DNA from: JAJFJD01 sp965228695
GTDB lineage: Bacteria; Pseudomonadota; Alphaproteobacteria; UBA8366
Assembly: GCA_965228695.1 (NCBI GenBank)
Contig: CBDDIB010000002.1
Location: 3,658,001-3,722,000 of the forward strand
DNA length: 64,000 nt
Direction of reading: 5' to 3'
The position numbers and the translations under genes were made by a program. The notes under the pieces are model-generated. The model saw nothing but the letters and a program-made list of their open reading frames with translations. It was not told where the DNA came from and did not search any database. Of this stretch, positions 8,743 through 16,745 are shown piece by piece; positions within the stretch are counted from its first letter, which is position 1, and every line of letters begins with the position of its first letter.

Positions 8743-9189
8743 TCAGGCCGACGCGGCGGCGTGCAACGCGGCGGCGCGATCCTCGAATGCTCGAACCATG
8801 CGCCGGACCGCGTCGTCGAACAGCGGCCCCATCACGATCGCGAGCAAGCGGGATTTGAACTCGAAATCCACATGGAAATCGAGCAGGCATCCGCCCTCTC
8901 CCGTGTCGTGGAAGACCCAGTGATTTTCGAGATACTTGAACGGACCGTCCTCATAGGTCACGTCGATCCTGCGATTCGGCCGATCGAGCATGACATGACT
9001 GATAAACCGTTCCCGTATGCCCTTGAAACCGATGGCCAACTCGGCCCGCAGCTCCGTCTCGGCACGGCTCAAGATGCGCGACGCGACGCACCAGGGCAGA
9101 AAGTCAGGATATTCTTCGACATCCGCCACCAGATCGAACAGATGCTCCGGCGGATACGGAAGCTTTCGTTTTTCGGAGTGACTCGGCAC
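8743..9189 (-). CDS. COQ10-like START-domain protein (RatA/SRPBCC family)
   Basis: 148 residues. The sequence opens with a START/polyketide-cyclase pattern (YPPEHLFDLVADVEEYPDFLPWC) and continues with FKGIRERFISHV and LDFHVDFEFKSRLL, typical of the bacterial COQ10/RatA family. Mitochondrial Coq10 binds ubiquinone; a ubiquinone-binding or respiratory role is inferred, and the RatA toxin annotation of some homologues need not apply. The start is GTG at 9189. It lies 13 nt downstream of lipA in the same direction, a linkage common in alphaproteobacteria. Confidence 0.88.
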   Translation of the reverse strand: MPSHSEKRKLPYPPEHLFDLVADVEEYPDFLPWCVASRILSRAETELRAELAIGFKGIRERFISHVMLDRPNRRIDVTYEDGPFKYLENHWVFHDTGEGGCLLDFHVDFEFKSRLLAIVMGPLFDDAVRRMVRAFEDRAAALHAAASA

Positions 9190-9202
9190 GGCCCCTCGTC
9201 GG

Positions 9203-10150
9203 CTATCCGGCGGCGGCCGTCTGACCGGCGCGGGCCTCGCGAAGGCGCCGGAAATCGTCGCCCGCGTGATAGGACGACCGGGTCAGCGGCGAGGACGCCA
9301 CCATCAGAAAGCCCTTGCCCCGGGCCAGCGTCGAATAGCTGTCGAACTCGTCCGGCGTGACGAAGCGGTCGATCGCGGCATGTTTCGGCGTGGGCTGGAG
9401 ATACTGCCCGATCGTAATAAAATCGACGTCAGCGGCGCGCAGATCGTCCATGACCTGCGAGACCTCTCGCTTCTCTTCGCCCAATCCGACCATCAGACCC
9501 GACTTGGTGAACAAACTCGGGTCTAGTTTCTTGACCCGGCTCAGCAATTCGAGGCTGGTGAAATAACGCGCGCCGGGGCGGATCGTCGGATAGAGCCGCG
9601 GCACCGTCTCGATATTGTGGTTGAACACGTCGGGGCATGCTTCGACGACGGTTTCGATCGCGCCGTCCTTGTTCATGAAATCCGGCGTTAGGATCTCGAT
9701 TGTCGTGCCGGGCGACATTTCCCGAATATATCCAATAACTTGGGCGAAATGGTCCGCGCCGCCGTCGGCCAGGTCGTCGCGGTCGACCGACGTAATGACC
9801 ACATGCTCCAGCCCCAGCTTCGCGACTGCGGCGGCGACGTTCACCGGCTCCATCGGGTCGAGCGGGTTCGGCTGCCCGGTCGCCACGTTGCAGAAAGCGC
9901 AGGCGCGGGTGCAGGTATCACCCATGATCATGAAGGTGGCGTGTTTCTTCGCCCAGCACTCGCCGATATTCGGGCAACCCGCCTCTTCGCAAACCGTATG
10001 AAGCCCGTTCCCGCGCACGATATCGCGGGTTTCGAAATACTGCTTCGATGTCGGCGCCTTGACGCGAATCCAGTCCGGCTTCCGCTGGATCGGATTGTCC
10101 GGATTATTGCGCTTTTCCGGATGGCGCAGGCGTTCGGAAACGGAAGTCAT
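9203..10150 (-). CDS. lipA: Lipoyl synthase
   Basis: 315 residues. LipA inserts two sulfurs into protein-bound octanoyl groups to make the lipoyl cofactor of PDH and related complexes. Both iron-sulfur clusters can be located: the auxiliary cysteines C54, C59 and C65 (HTVCEEAGCPNIGECW) and the radical-SAM CX3CX2C at C80, C84 and C87 (CTRACAFC). The C-terminal RSSYHAGD motif supplies the conserved serine. It follows lpd in the same direction with a 34-nt gap, which puts cofactor synthesis beside its main client enzyme. Confidence 0.97.
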   Translation of the reverse strand: MTSVSERLRHPEKRNNPDNPIQRKPDWIRVKAPTSKQYFETRDIVRGNGLHTVCEEAGCPNIGECWAKKHATFMIMGDTCTRACAFCNVATGQPNPLDPMEPVNVAAAVAKLGLEHVVITSVDRDDLADGGADHFAQVIGYIREMSPGTTIEILTPDFMNKDGAIETVVEACPDVFNHNIETVPRLYPTIRPGARYFTSLELLSRVKKLDPSLFTKSGLMVGLGEEKREVSQVMDDLRAADVDFITIGQYLQPTPKHAAIDRFVTPDEFDSYSTLARGKGFLMVASSPLTRSSYHAGDDFRRLREARAGQTAAAG

Positions 10151-10184
10151 GGAGAAGCCTTAATGCCTGTGGCTTAAGCTCAGA

Positions 10185-11597
10185 TTAAAAGTGGATCGCG
10201 CGGTCATAGGCGTCAAGCACCGACTCATGCATCATTTCCGATAGGGTCGGATGCGGGAAGACCGCATGCATCAGTTCCGCCTCGGTCGTCTCGAGCGTCT
10301 TGGCGACGCCGAAACCCTGGATCAACTCGGTCACCTCGGCGCCGATCATATGCGCGCCCAATAACTCGCCCGTATCCGCATCGAAAACCGTCTTCACGAA
10401 CCCTTCGGAATCGCCGAGCGCGATGGCCTTGCCGTTGCCGATGAAAGGAAACCGGCCGACCCGCACCTTGTGGCCCTTCTCCTTCGCCGCCGCCTCGGTC
10501 ATGCCGACGGAGGCAACCTGCGGATGGCAATAGGTGCAGCCGGGGATATTCAACGTGTTCAGCGGATGCACGCCCTTCACGCCGGCGATCTTCTCGACGC
10601 AGATCACGCCTTCATGCGACGCCTTATGCGCCAGCCAGGGCGGACCGACCAAGTCGCCGATCGCATAAACGCCCGGCTCGCCGGTCTGCAGCCAGTCGTC
10701 TACCACCACATGGGCCTTCTCGACTTTCACCTTGGTGCCGTCGATGCCGATATTCTCGACATTGCCGACGATCCCGACCGCCATGACCACCCGGTCTACT
10801 TTAATTTCGGTCGATTTTCCGTCGGCCTCGACGGTTGCCGTCACCGAATCCTTACCTTTTTTCAACGCCTTGACCGCCGCGCCGGTGATGATCTTCATAC
10901 CCTGCTTCTCGAAGGCCTTATGGGCGAAGGCGGACACTTCCTCGTCCTCCACCGGCAACACCCGGTCGAGTACCTCGACCACCGTCACTTCGGCGCCAAG
11001 CGTGCGGAAAAAACTTGCGAACTCGATCCCGATCGCGCCCGACCCCACGACCAACAGCGACTTCGGCATGACGTCCGGCACCATGGCTTCCTTGTAGGTC
11101 CAGATCAGTTTGCCGTCCGGCTCCAGCCCTTCCAGCGTCCGCGCCCGCGCGCCCGCGGCCAGGATGACGTGTTTCGCGGTGAGATCGGCGACCGATTTAC
11201 CGTCCTTCTCGACCGTGACCTTGCGCGACCCGGCCGACCCGCCAGCCAGCTTGCCGTAGCCGTCGAACACGGTGACCTTGTTCTTCTTCAGCAGATGCGC
11301 AACGCCGCCGCTCAACTGTTTGGCGACCTTACGGGACCGGTCGACGATCTTGCCGACATCGAAGGAAACATCCTTCACCGACAGGCCGAAGGATTCCGCA
11401 TTTTCGATATTGTGATAGATCTCCGCCGAGCGCAGCAGCGCCTTGGTCGGGATGCAACCCCAGTTGAGGCAGATGCCGCCGAGATGCTCGCCCTCGACCA
11501 CGGCGGCCTTCATGCCAAGCTGTGCCGCCCGGATCGCCGCGACGTAGCCGCCCGGCCCGCCGCCCAAGACGATCAAATCAAAAGATGTGTCGGCCAT
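10185..11597 (-). CDS. lpd: Dihydrolipoyl dehydrogenase (E3)
   Basis: 470 residues of the FAD-dependent disulfide oxidoreductase that reoxidises dihydrolipoamide. The FAD-binding GGGPGGYVAAIRAAQLG lies at about 12-28, the redox disulfide C43/C48 in GGICLNWGCIPTK, the NAD-binding GSGAIGIEFASF in the middle, and the His-Glu dyad motif FPHPTLSEMMHE near the C-terminus. It sits in the PDH cluster after pdhC and a small cupin gene, so it is the E3 of pyruvate dehydrogenase and perhaps of other complexes. Confidence 0.97.
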   Translation of the reverse strand: MADTSFDLIVLGGGPGGYVAAIRAAQLGMKAAVVEGEHLGGICLNWGCIPTKALLRSAEIYHNIENAESFGLSVKDVSFDVGKIVDRSRKVAKQLSGGVAHLLKKNKVTVFDGYGKLAGGSAGSRKVTVEKDGKSVADLTAKHVILAAGARARTLEGLEPDGKLIWTYKEAMVPDVMPKSLLVVGSGAIGIEFASFFRTLGAEVTVVEVLDRVLPVEDEEVSAFAHKAFEKQGMKIITGAAVKALKKGKDSVTATVEADGKSTEIKVDRVVMAVGIVGNVENIGIDGTKVKVEKAHVVVDDWLQTGEPGVYAIGDLVGPPWLAHKASHEGVICVEKIAGVKGVHPLNTLNIPGCTYCHPQVASVGMTEAAAKEKGHKVRVGRFPFIGNGKAIALGDSEGFVKTVFDADTGELLGAHMIGAEVTELIQGFGVAKTLETTEAELMHAVFPHPTLSEMMHESVLDAYDRAIHF

Positions 11598-11634
11598 GGT
11601 GTTCCTTTCGTATCGCGCTGCCCCGCCGGTACCC

Positions 11635-11997
11635 TCAAAGTCGTTCCGGCGCGGCGACGGTCAAGTCGCTCTCGGTGTCACCGGTGTTCACGGTCCCCTT
11701 TTTCTCGAAAATCATCGCCTTGCATTCCGAATCCGCCACCGGCCGGTGTTCGACGCCTTTCGGCACCACCAGCAAATCGCCGGCCCCGAGCGATACATCG
11801 CCGTCGCGGAACTGAATGGTCATCTCGCCGTCAAGCACGACAAAGACTTCATCGACATCGTCATGAGCGTGCCAGACAAACTCTCCGGCGATCCGCACGA
11901 TCTTGATCTCGTAATCATCGACCTCGCCGATCACCTTCGGCGTCCATGGCGCGGAAAACAGGGCGAACTTTTCGTCGAGATTGACCTTTTCAGGCAT
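11635..11997 (-). CDS. Small cupin-domain protein within the PDH operon
   Basis: 120 residues forming one cupin barrel. The metal-binding motif 1 is visible as WHAHDDVDEVFVVLDGE (His, His, Glu) and motif 2 as GDLLVVPKGVEHRPVA (His). The residues are therefore intact for binding a metal. It lies 7 nt after the pdhC stop and 37 nt before lpd, on the same strand, so it is almost certainly co-transcribed with them. The substrate is unknown. Not a standard PDH component. Confidence 0.85.
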   Translation of the reverse strand: MPEKVNLDEKFALFSAPWTPKVIGEVDDYEIKIVRIAGEFVWHAHDDVDEVFVVLDGEMTIQFRDGDVSLGAGDLLVVPKGVEHRPVADSECKAMIFEKKGTVNTGDTESDLTVAAPERL

Positions 11998-12004
11998 GTC
12001 GGTC

Positions 12005-13381
12005 TCAGAGCAGCATGGCGAAGGGTTCTTCGATCATCGCCTTGAAGACCTTGAGGAATTCGGCACCGACAGCGCCGTCCACCACACGGTGGTCGCAGGA
12101 CAGCGTGCAGCTCATCACGGTCGCGACCGCAAGCGCGCCATCCTTCACGACCGGGCGTTGTTCGCCGGCGCCGACCGCGAGGATCGCACCCTGCGGCGGG
12201 TTGATCACCGCGTCGAACTGCTTGATTCCGAACATGCCGAGGTTGGAGATGCTGAAGGTGCCGCCCTGATACTCTTCGGGCGCGAGTTTACCCTCCCGGG
12301 CACGGCCCGCCATGTCCTTCATCTCGGCCGAAATCGATTCCAGGCCCTTGTTGGCCGCATCGCGGATGACCGGCGTGATCAAACCGCCGTCGATGGCAAC
12401 GGCCACCGCGACATCGGACGAGCGGTATAGCTTGATGCCCTCGTCGGTATAGGACGCATTGGCCGCAGGCACCTTGCGCAACGCCACGCCGCACGCCTTG
12501 ATAATGAGATCGTTGACCGACAGCTTGTAGGCGCCATCCGCCTTCTCGTTCAGGCGTTTGCGCAGATCGAGAAGCGCTTCGAGTTCGCAGTCCACGGTGA
12601 GATAGAAATGCGGGATCCTCTGCTTCGACTCGGTGAGTCGCTGCGCGATCGTCTTTCGCATGGAGCTGAGCGGCTCGAGTTCGAATTCCGGCTCGAACGT
12701 AGACCTTTCGGAATCGCGCGGCGGCGCGGCAGGGGCCGTGTCCGCCGGTTCTTGCGCCCCCGGTTTTTCGCCGGAAACCGCCGCTTCGATATCGCTTTTG
12801 ACGATCCGGCCTTTCGGGCCGCTGCCGGTCACCGAGGCGAGATCGAGTCCCGCCTGTTCGGCCATCCGGCGCGCCAGCGGGCTTGCGAATACGCGGTCGC
12901 CCGACCCATTGGCCGACTTGGTCTCCGATGCGTCGGCGCTCGGCTGCGCCTCCTCTTCTCCCTTGTCTTCGCCTTTGGCGCCGTCGCCCTTGGAATCCTG
13001 CTGCTCGGATTTTTTCGCTTCCGAGGATTTTTGATCGGATTCATCCTTGTCTTTCCCCGCCGACGAAGCGTCGGACTCACCGTTGGATTTGCCCCCGGCA
13101 TCGTCCGCGTCGACCGAGTCCAGCGCCGCTTTGTCTTCGCCTTCTTCCAGCAGCAGCGCGATCAGCTCATTCACCGCGACGCCTTCCGCGCCTTCGTCCA
13201 CGAGAATCCGGCCGACGGTGCCCTCGTCGACCGCCTCGACTTCCATCGTGGCCTTATCGGTTTCGATTTCGGCGATGACGTCGCCGGCGGTCACCGCGTC
13301 GCCTTCCTTCACATGCCACTTGGCCAGGTTTCCCTCGGTCATCGTGGGTGACAGCGCCGGCATTAGTATTTTGATCGGCAT
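12005..13381 (-). CDS. pdhC: Pyruvate dehydrogenase complex E2, dihydrolipoamide acetyltransferase
   Basis: 458 residues. An N-terminal lipoyl domain (1-80) carries the lipoylated lysine in IETDKATMEVEAVDEG. A long acidic Glu/Asp/Lys/Ser linker follows, then a peripheral subunit-binding domain (VFASPLARRMAEQAGLDL, about 165-200) and the catalytic acetyltransferase domain with SCDHRVVDGAVGAEFL near the C-terminus. There is a single lipoyl domain, compensated by a second one on E1-beta next door. It follows pdhB with an 18-nt gap. Confidence 0.97.
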   Translation of the reverse strand: MPIKILMPALSPTMTEGNLAKWHVKEGDAVTAGDVIAEIETDKATMEVEAVDEGTVGRILVDEGAEGVAVNELIALLLEEGEDKAALDSVDADDAGGKSNGESDASSAGKDKDESDQKSSEAKKSEQQDSKGDGAKGEDKGEEEAQPSADASETKSANGSGDRVFASPLARRMAEQAGLDLASVTGSGPKGRIVKSDIEAAVSGEKPGAQEPADTAPAAPPRDSERSTFEPEFELEPLSSMRKTIAQRLTESKQRIPHFYLTVDCELEALLDLRKRLNEKADGAYKLSVNDLIIKACGVALRKVPAANASYTDEGIKLYRSSDVAVAVAIDGGLITPVIRDAANKGLESISAEMKDMAGRAREGKLAPEEYQGGTFSISNLGMFGIKQFDAVINPPQGAILAVGAGEQRPVVKDGALAVATVMSCTLSCDHRVVDGAVGAEFLKVFKAMIEEPFAMLL

Positions 13382-13399
13382 CGCTCTATCTCCGCCCCA

Positions 13400-14878
13400 T
13401 CACTCAGCGTAACTAACTGTTTTAGCGGCAGAAACTATATCATCCGCCTGTGGAAGCGCCAGTGCCTCGAGGTTGGCCGCGTAGGGCAGCGGCACGTCTT
13501 CCGCGGCAACCCGCGCCACCGGGGCATCGAGCCAATCGAACGCCTTCTCCATAATGAGCGCGGCGATTTCCGACCCGACGCCGGAAAAGGCCCAGCCTTC
13601 CTCGCAGGAGACAATCCGGTTCGTCTTTTTCACGGATTCGATGATCGTCTCGATATCCAACGGCCGGATGCTGCGCAAATCGATCACCTCGGCGTCAATG
13701 CCCTCCTCGGCGAGCGTCTCGGCGGCCTCAAGCGCCTTTCCGACCATGATCGAATGCGCCACAAGCGTCACGTCGTCTCCGCTGCGCAGCACTTTCGCCT
13801 TGCCGATCGGCACGACCCAATCGGTATCCTTCGGCACCTCGGACGTGTGCCCATAGAGGATCTCGTTCTCGAGAAAGATCACCGGATTGGGATCGCGAAT
13901 TGCCGATTTCAGCAGGCCTTTCGCATCGGCCGCCGACCAGGGCGACACGACCTTGAGGCCGGGGCAATGGGCATACCAACTCGCATAGCATTGCGAATGT
14001 TGCGCCGCCACCCGGGCCGCTGCGCCGTTCGGCCCGCGAAACACGATCGGGCATCCCATCTGGCCGCCCGACATATAGAGCGTCTTCGCGGCGGAATTGA
14101 TGATTTGGTCCATCGCCTGCATGGCGAAATTGAAGGTCATGAACTCGACAATTGGCCGCAGGCCCATGAACGCCGCGCCGACACCGAGCCCTGTAAAGCC
14201 GTGCTCCGTGATTGGGGTATCGATCACACGGCGATCGCCGAATTCATCGAGCAACCCTTGGCTGAGCTTGTAGGCACCCTGGTATTCCGCGACTTCCTCC
14301 CCCATCAGGAAGACCGTTTCGTCCCGGCGCATTTCCTCGGCCATGGCGTCCCGCAGAGCATCGCGAACGGTTTGATCGACGAATTCACCGGTCCATTCCA
14401 CCTCGGCGGGGGGCGCCGCCGTCTCGGGCCTTGCGGCACTCGAAGCGCCGTTGCTCGCCGACGTCGACTTCGCGCTGGACGTCGAATCGGAGGATTCCGA
14501 TTTTGATTCCGCGTCGGCGCTCTTCTCGTCTGATTCATCTTCTGAATCTGCGTCGGCGGCCTTCGCCTCAGACTCCGCTTCGGTCTTTTCGCCGGACATT
14601 TCTGTGTCGGCGTCGTCCAGAGCATCGGCGTCTTCGTCTTCCCCCAAGAGCAGCGCAATCGGCGTGTTGACCGCTACGCCTTCGGCGCCTTCGTCGACCA
14701 GCAGTTTTCCGACGGTTCCCTCGTCGACTGCTTCGACCTCCATCGTCGCCTTGTCCGTCTCGATTTCGGCGATAACGTCGCCCGCGGCAACTTCATCCCC
14801 TTCGGATTTCAGCCATTTCGCGAGCTTTCCCTCGGTCATCGTCGGCGAAAGCGCCGGCATCAATACCTGAATTGGCAT
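13400..14878 (-). CDS. pdhB: Pyruvate dehydrogenase E1 component, beta subunit with N-terminal lipoyl domain
   Basis: 492 residues, about 140 longer than a plain E1-beta. Residues 1-80 form a lipoyl domain nearly identical to that of PdhC, again with IETDKATMEVEAVDEG. A low-complexity acidic/Ser linker (about 85-155) precedes the transketolase-like E1-beta domain, with MGEEVAEYQGAYKLSQGL, DTPITEHGFTGLGVGAAF and the C-terminal transketolase fold. E1-beta lipoylation is known from alphaproteobacteria such as Zymomonas and Sinorhizobium. It lies downstream of pdhA with a 40-nt gap. Confidence 0.97.
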   Translation of the reverse strand: MPIQVLMPALSPTMTEGKLAKWLKSEGDEVAAGDVIAEIETDKATMEVEAVDEGTVGKLLVDEGAEGVAVNTPIALLLGEDEDADALDDADTEMSGEKTEAESEAKAADADSEDESDEKSADAESKSESSDSTSSAKSTSASNGASSAARPETAAPPAEVEWTGEFVDQTVRDALRDAMAEEMRRDETVFLMGEEVAEYQGAYKLSQGLLDEFGDRRVIDTPITEHGFTGLGVGAAFMGLRPIVEFMTFNFAMQAMDQIINSAAKTLYMSGGQMGCPIVFRGPNGAAARVAAQHSQCYASWYAHCPGLKVVSPWSAADAKGLLKSAIRDPNPVIFLENEILYGHTSEVPKDTDWVVPIGKAKVLRSGDDVTLVAHSIMVGKALEAAETLAEEGIDAEVIDLRSIRPLDIETIIESVKKTNRIVSCEEGWAFSGVGSEIAALIMEKAFDWLDAPVARVAAEDVPLPYAANLEALALPQADDIVSAAKTVSYAE

Positions 14879-14918
14879 GGGGCAGATCCTGTGCGTGTTT
14901 GCGGATGATGGTTGCCGG

Positions 14919-15962
14919 CTACTCGGCCCGCAGGACGTCGGTGTAGAGTTCGGAAGGATCCGGCTCCGGGCTGTCCTGCGCGAATTCCGCGGCGTCGGAG
15001 ATGATGTCCTTGATCTCGCGGTCGACCTGCTTCAACGCATCGTCGTCGGCGATCTCTTCTTCCAACATCTTCGCCCGGAGGCGCTCGATCGGGTCGCGTT
15101 CCTGACGGACCTTGCTGACCTCCTCGCGGGTCCGGTACTTCGCCGGATCGGACATCGAATGGCCGCGGTAGCGATAGGTCAGCATTTCCAGGATGTACGG
15201 CCCCTTGCCGGCACGGCAGTGCGCCACAGCCTCGTCCCCGGCCGCACGCACCGCAACCACATCCATGCCATCCACCTGTTTGCCGGGGATGCCGTATGCC
15301 TGTCCGCGGATATGCAAATCCGGATTGGCCGATGCGCGCTCGATGCTCGTACCCATGCCGTATTTATTGTTTTCGATCACATAGATAACCGGCAAATCCC
15401 AAAGTGCCGCCATATTGAAGGATTCGTAGACCTGGCCTTGGTTGATCGCGCCGTCGCCGAGATAGGTCAGGCTCACGTTGTCGTTGCCTTTATAGCGGTG
15501 GGCGAAGGCGATTCCCGTCCCGATCGGGACCTGCGCCGCAACAATCCCGTGCCCCCCGTAAAAATTCTTCTCGCGGGAGAACATGTGCATCGAGCCGCCC
15601 TTGCCGCGCGAATATCCGCCTTCGCGCCCGGTCAGCTCCGCCATGACTCCCCGCGGGTCCATACCGCAGGCGATCATATGGCCGTGATCCCGGTAACTGG
15701 TGATCACCGCGTCCTCGGCCGTTATCGCGGCCTGCATGCCGACGACGACCGCCTCCTGGCCGATATAAAGATGGCAAAAACCACCGATCAGTCCCATGCC
15801 ATAGAGCTGTCCCGCCTTCTCTTCGAAACGGCGGATCATCAACATGTCACGGTAGAATTGGTGCATTTCCTCCGGCGTGGCGGCGACGACCGGTTTCTTT
15901 GCCCGGCCTTTCTTGGTGCGCCCGCGGGAACTGGTCGACTTCGCTTTCGCGCTAACGGCCAT
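14919..15962 (-). CDS. pdhA: Pyruvate dehydrogenase E1 component, alpha subunit
   Basis: 347 residues of the thiamine-diphosphate-binding E1-alpha. The ThDP motif is intact (GDGAINQGQVYESFNMAALW ending in ENNKYG), as is the loop RYRGHSMSDPAKYRTREE that corresponds to the phosphorylation loop of eukaryotic E1-alpha. The N-terminus is basic and Ser/Lys-rich (residues 1-22). First gene of pdhA-pdhB-pdhC; an AT-rich 262-nt region with a plausible promoter lies upstream. Confidence 0.97.
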   Translation of the reverse strand: MAVSAKAKSTSSRGRTKKGRAKKPVVAATPEEMHQFYRDMLMIRRFEEKAGQLYGMGLIGGFCHLYIGQEAVVVGMQAAITAEDAVITSYRDHGHMIACGMDPRGVMAELTGREGGYSRGKGGSMHMFSREKNFYGGHGIVAAQVPIGTGIAFAHRYKGNDNVSLTYLGDGAINQGQVYESFNMAALWDLPVIYVIENNKYGMGTSIERASANPDLHIRGQAYGIPGKQVDGMDVVAVRAAGDEAVAHCRAGKGPYILEMLTYRYRGHSMSDPAKYRTREEVSKVRQERDPIERLRAKMLEEEIADDDALKQVDREIKDIISDAAEFAQDSPEPDPSELYTDVLRAE

Positions 15963-16046
15963 GTGTGCTCCCCAGCATCTGCTGTTGTTATCCCGTAGGA
16001 TATGAGAAGTGTGACATAGTTAAGATCGAAACACCAACGATACGAC

Positions 16047-16074
16047 AATATAATAAATCATTGTTAAAAAACAA
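16047..16074 (-). promoter_or_regulatory. Candidate pdhA promoter in an AT-rich region
   Basis: On the minus strand TTGTTT (16069-16074), a 16-nt spacer and TATATT (16047-16052). It overlaps a hairpin-forming repeat ATTGTT-AAAA-AACAAT at 16060-16075, which might instead be the weak end signal of ftsB. The matches are modest, so this is tentative. Confidence 0.35.
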
Positions 16075-16224
16075 TAAATGTATTATTAACTTGAATTACG
16101 TTAATAGGGAATTTAAAGGCGTTGAATGAAACGAACCGCTGAGGCAAGCAGCACGAAATATAATTACGCACACCCAAAGCCGGGCATGGTGCGCCGTCAA
16201 AGACCGAATAAAGAAGTTGGGGGG

Positions 16225-16545
16225 TTATTGCACGGTGCCGCTGTGGATCAGCAGATCGTCTTCACCAACGAGATTCAGCACCGTCCGCGCCCGTTCCTCG
16301 AGCAGATCGAGGTCGAGGCTGTCATGCCGCAGCAACCGGACGTCCGTTTCGATGGCTTGCCGCCGCAGTCGGATATCGGTGAGTTTCAACTCCGCATCCC
16401 GCGCCCGCTCGGACAATTCCGCATAGGCAAACACGCCGCGCTCGCCATGCACGGTGTGATACAAAAAGTATCCCGCCACGACCGCTGCACAGATCGGAAC
16501 GACGATCTGCCGGGAGCGCTTCTTTGCCTCGCGAATCAATAACAT
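16225..16545 (-). CDS. ftsB: Septum formation initiator FtsB/DivIC-family protein
   Basis: 106 residues with the expected topology: a short basic cytoplasmic N-terminus, one membrane helix (about 14-32, IVVPICAAVVAGYFLYHTV) and a periplasmic coiled coil (about 40-85, heptads of Leu/Ile with Arg/Glu), ending in the family motif LEERARTVLNLV. FtsB bridges FtsL and FtsQ at the division site. The eno-ftsB-pdhA order is typical of alphaproteobacteria. Confidence 0.88.
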   Translation of the reverse strand: MLLIREAKKRSRQIVVPICAAVVAGYFLYHTVHGERGVFAYAELSERARDAELKLTDIRLRRQAIETDVRLLRHDSLDLDLLEERARTVLNLVGEDDLLIHSGTVQ

Positions 16546-16640
16546 AAGGGGAACGAATCACATGCGGCGAATCGGGGTCAATGGGTAAATTTTGCCGCAG
16601 CATAACCCCCTCAATCTCTTAGATTAATTTTGGATTACCC

Positions 16641-16656
16641 TACCCCGTACGGGGTA
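16641..16656. promoter_or_regulatory. Perfect 16-bp palindrome between eno and ftsB
   Basis: The sequence TACCCCGTACGGGGTA is its own reverse complement. It lies about 95 nt upstream of the ftsB start and 90 nt downstream of the eno stop. There is no T-tract after it, so it is a poor terminator. TACCCC...GGGGTA resembles operators of metal-sensing repressors, but no such regulator is in view. Confidence 0.5.
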
Positions 16657-16745
16657 CCAATATGTCCGCATTTGGCATTACTGCCTTTAAGACCCGTCCG
16701 CAAGCCCTTGCAATCTCCGCAGATCGGGAGGCGCGAGCCATCGGT

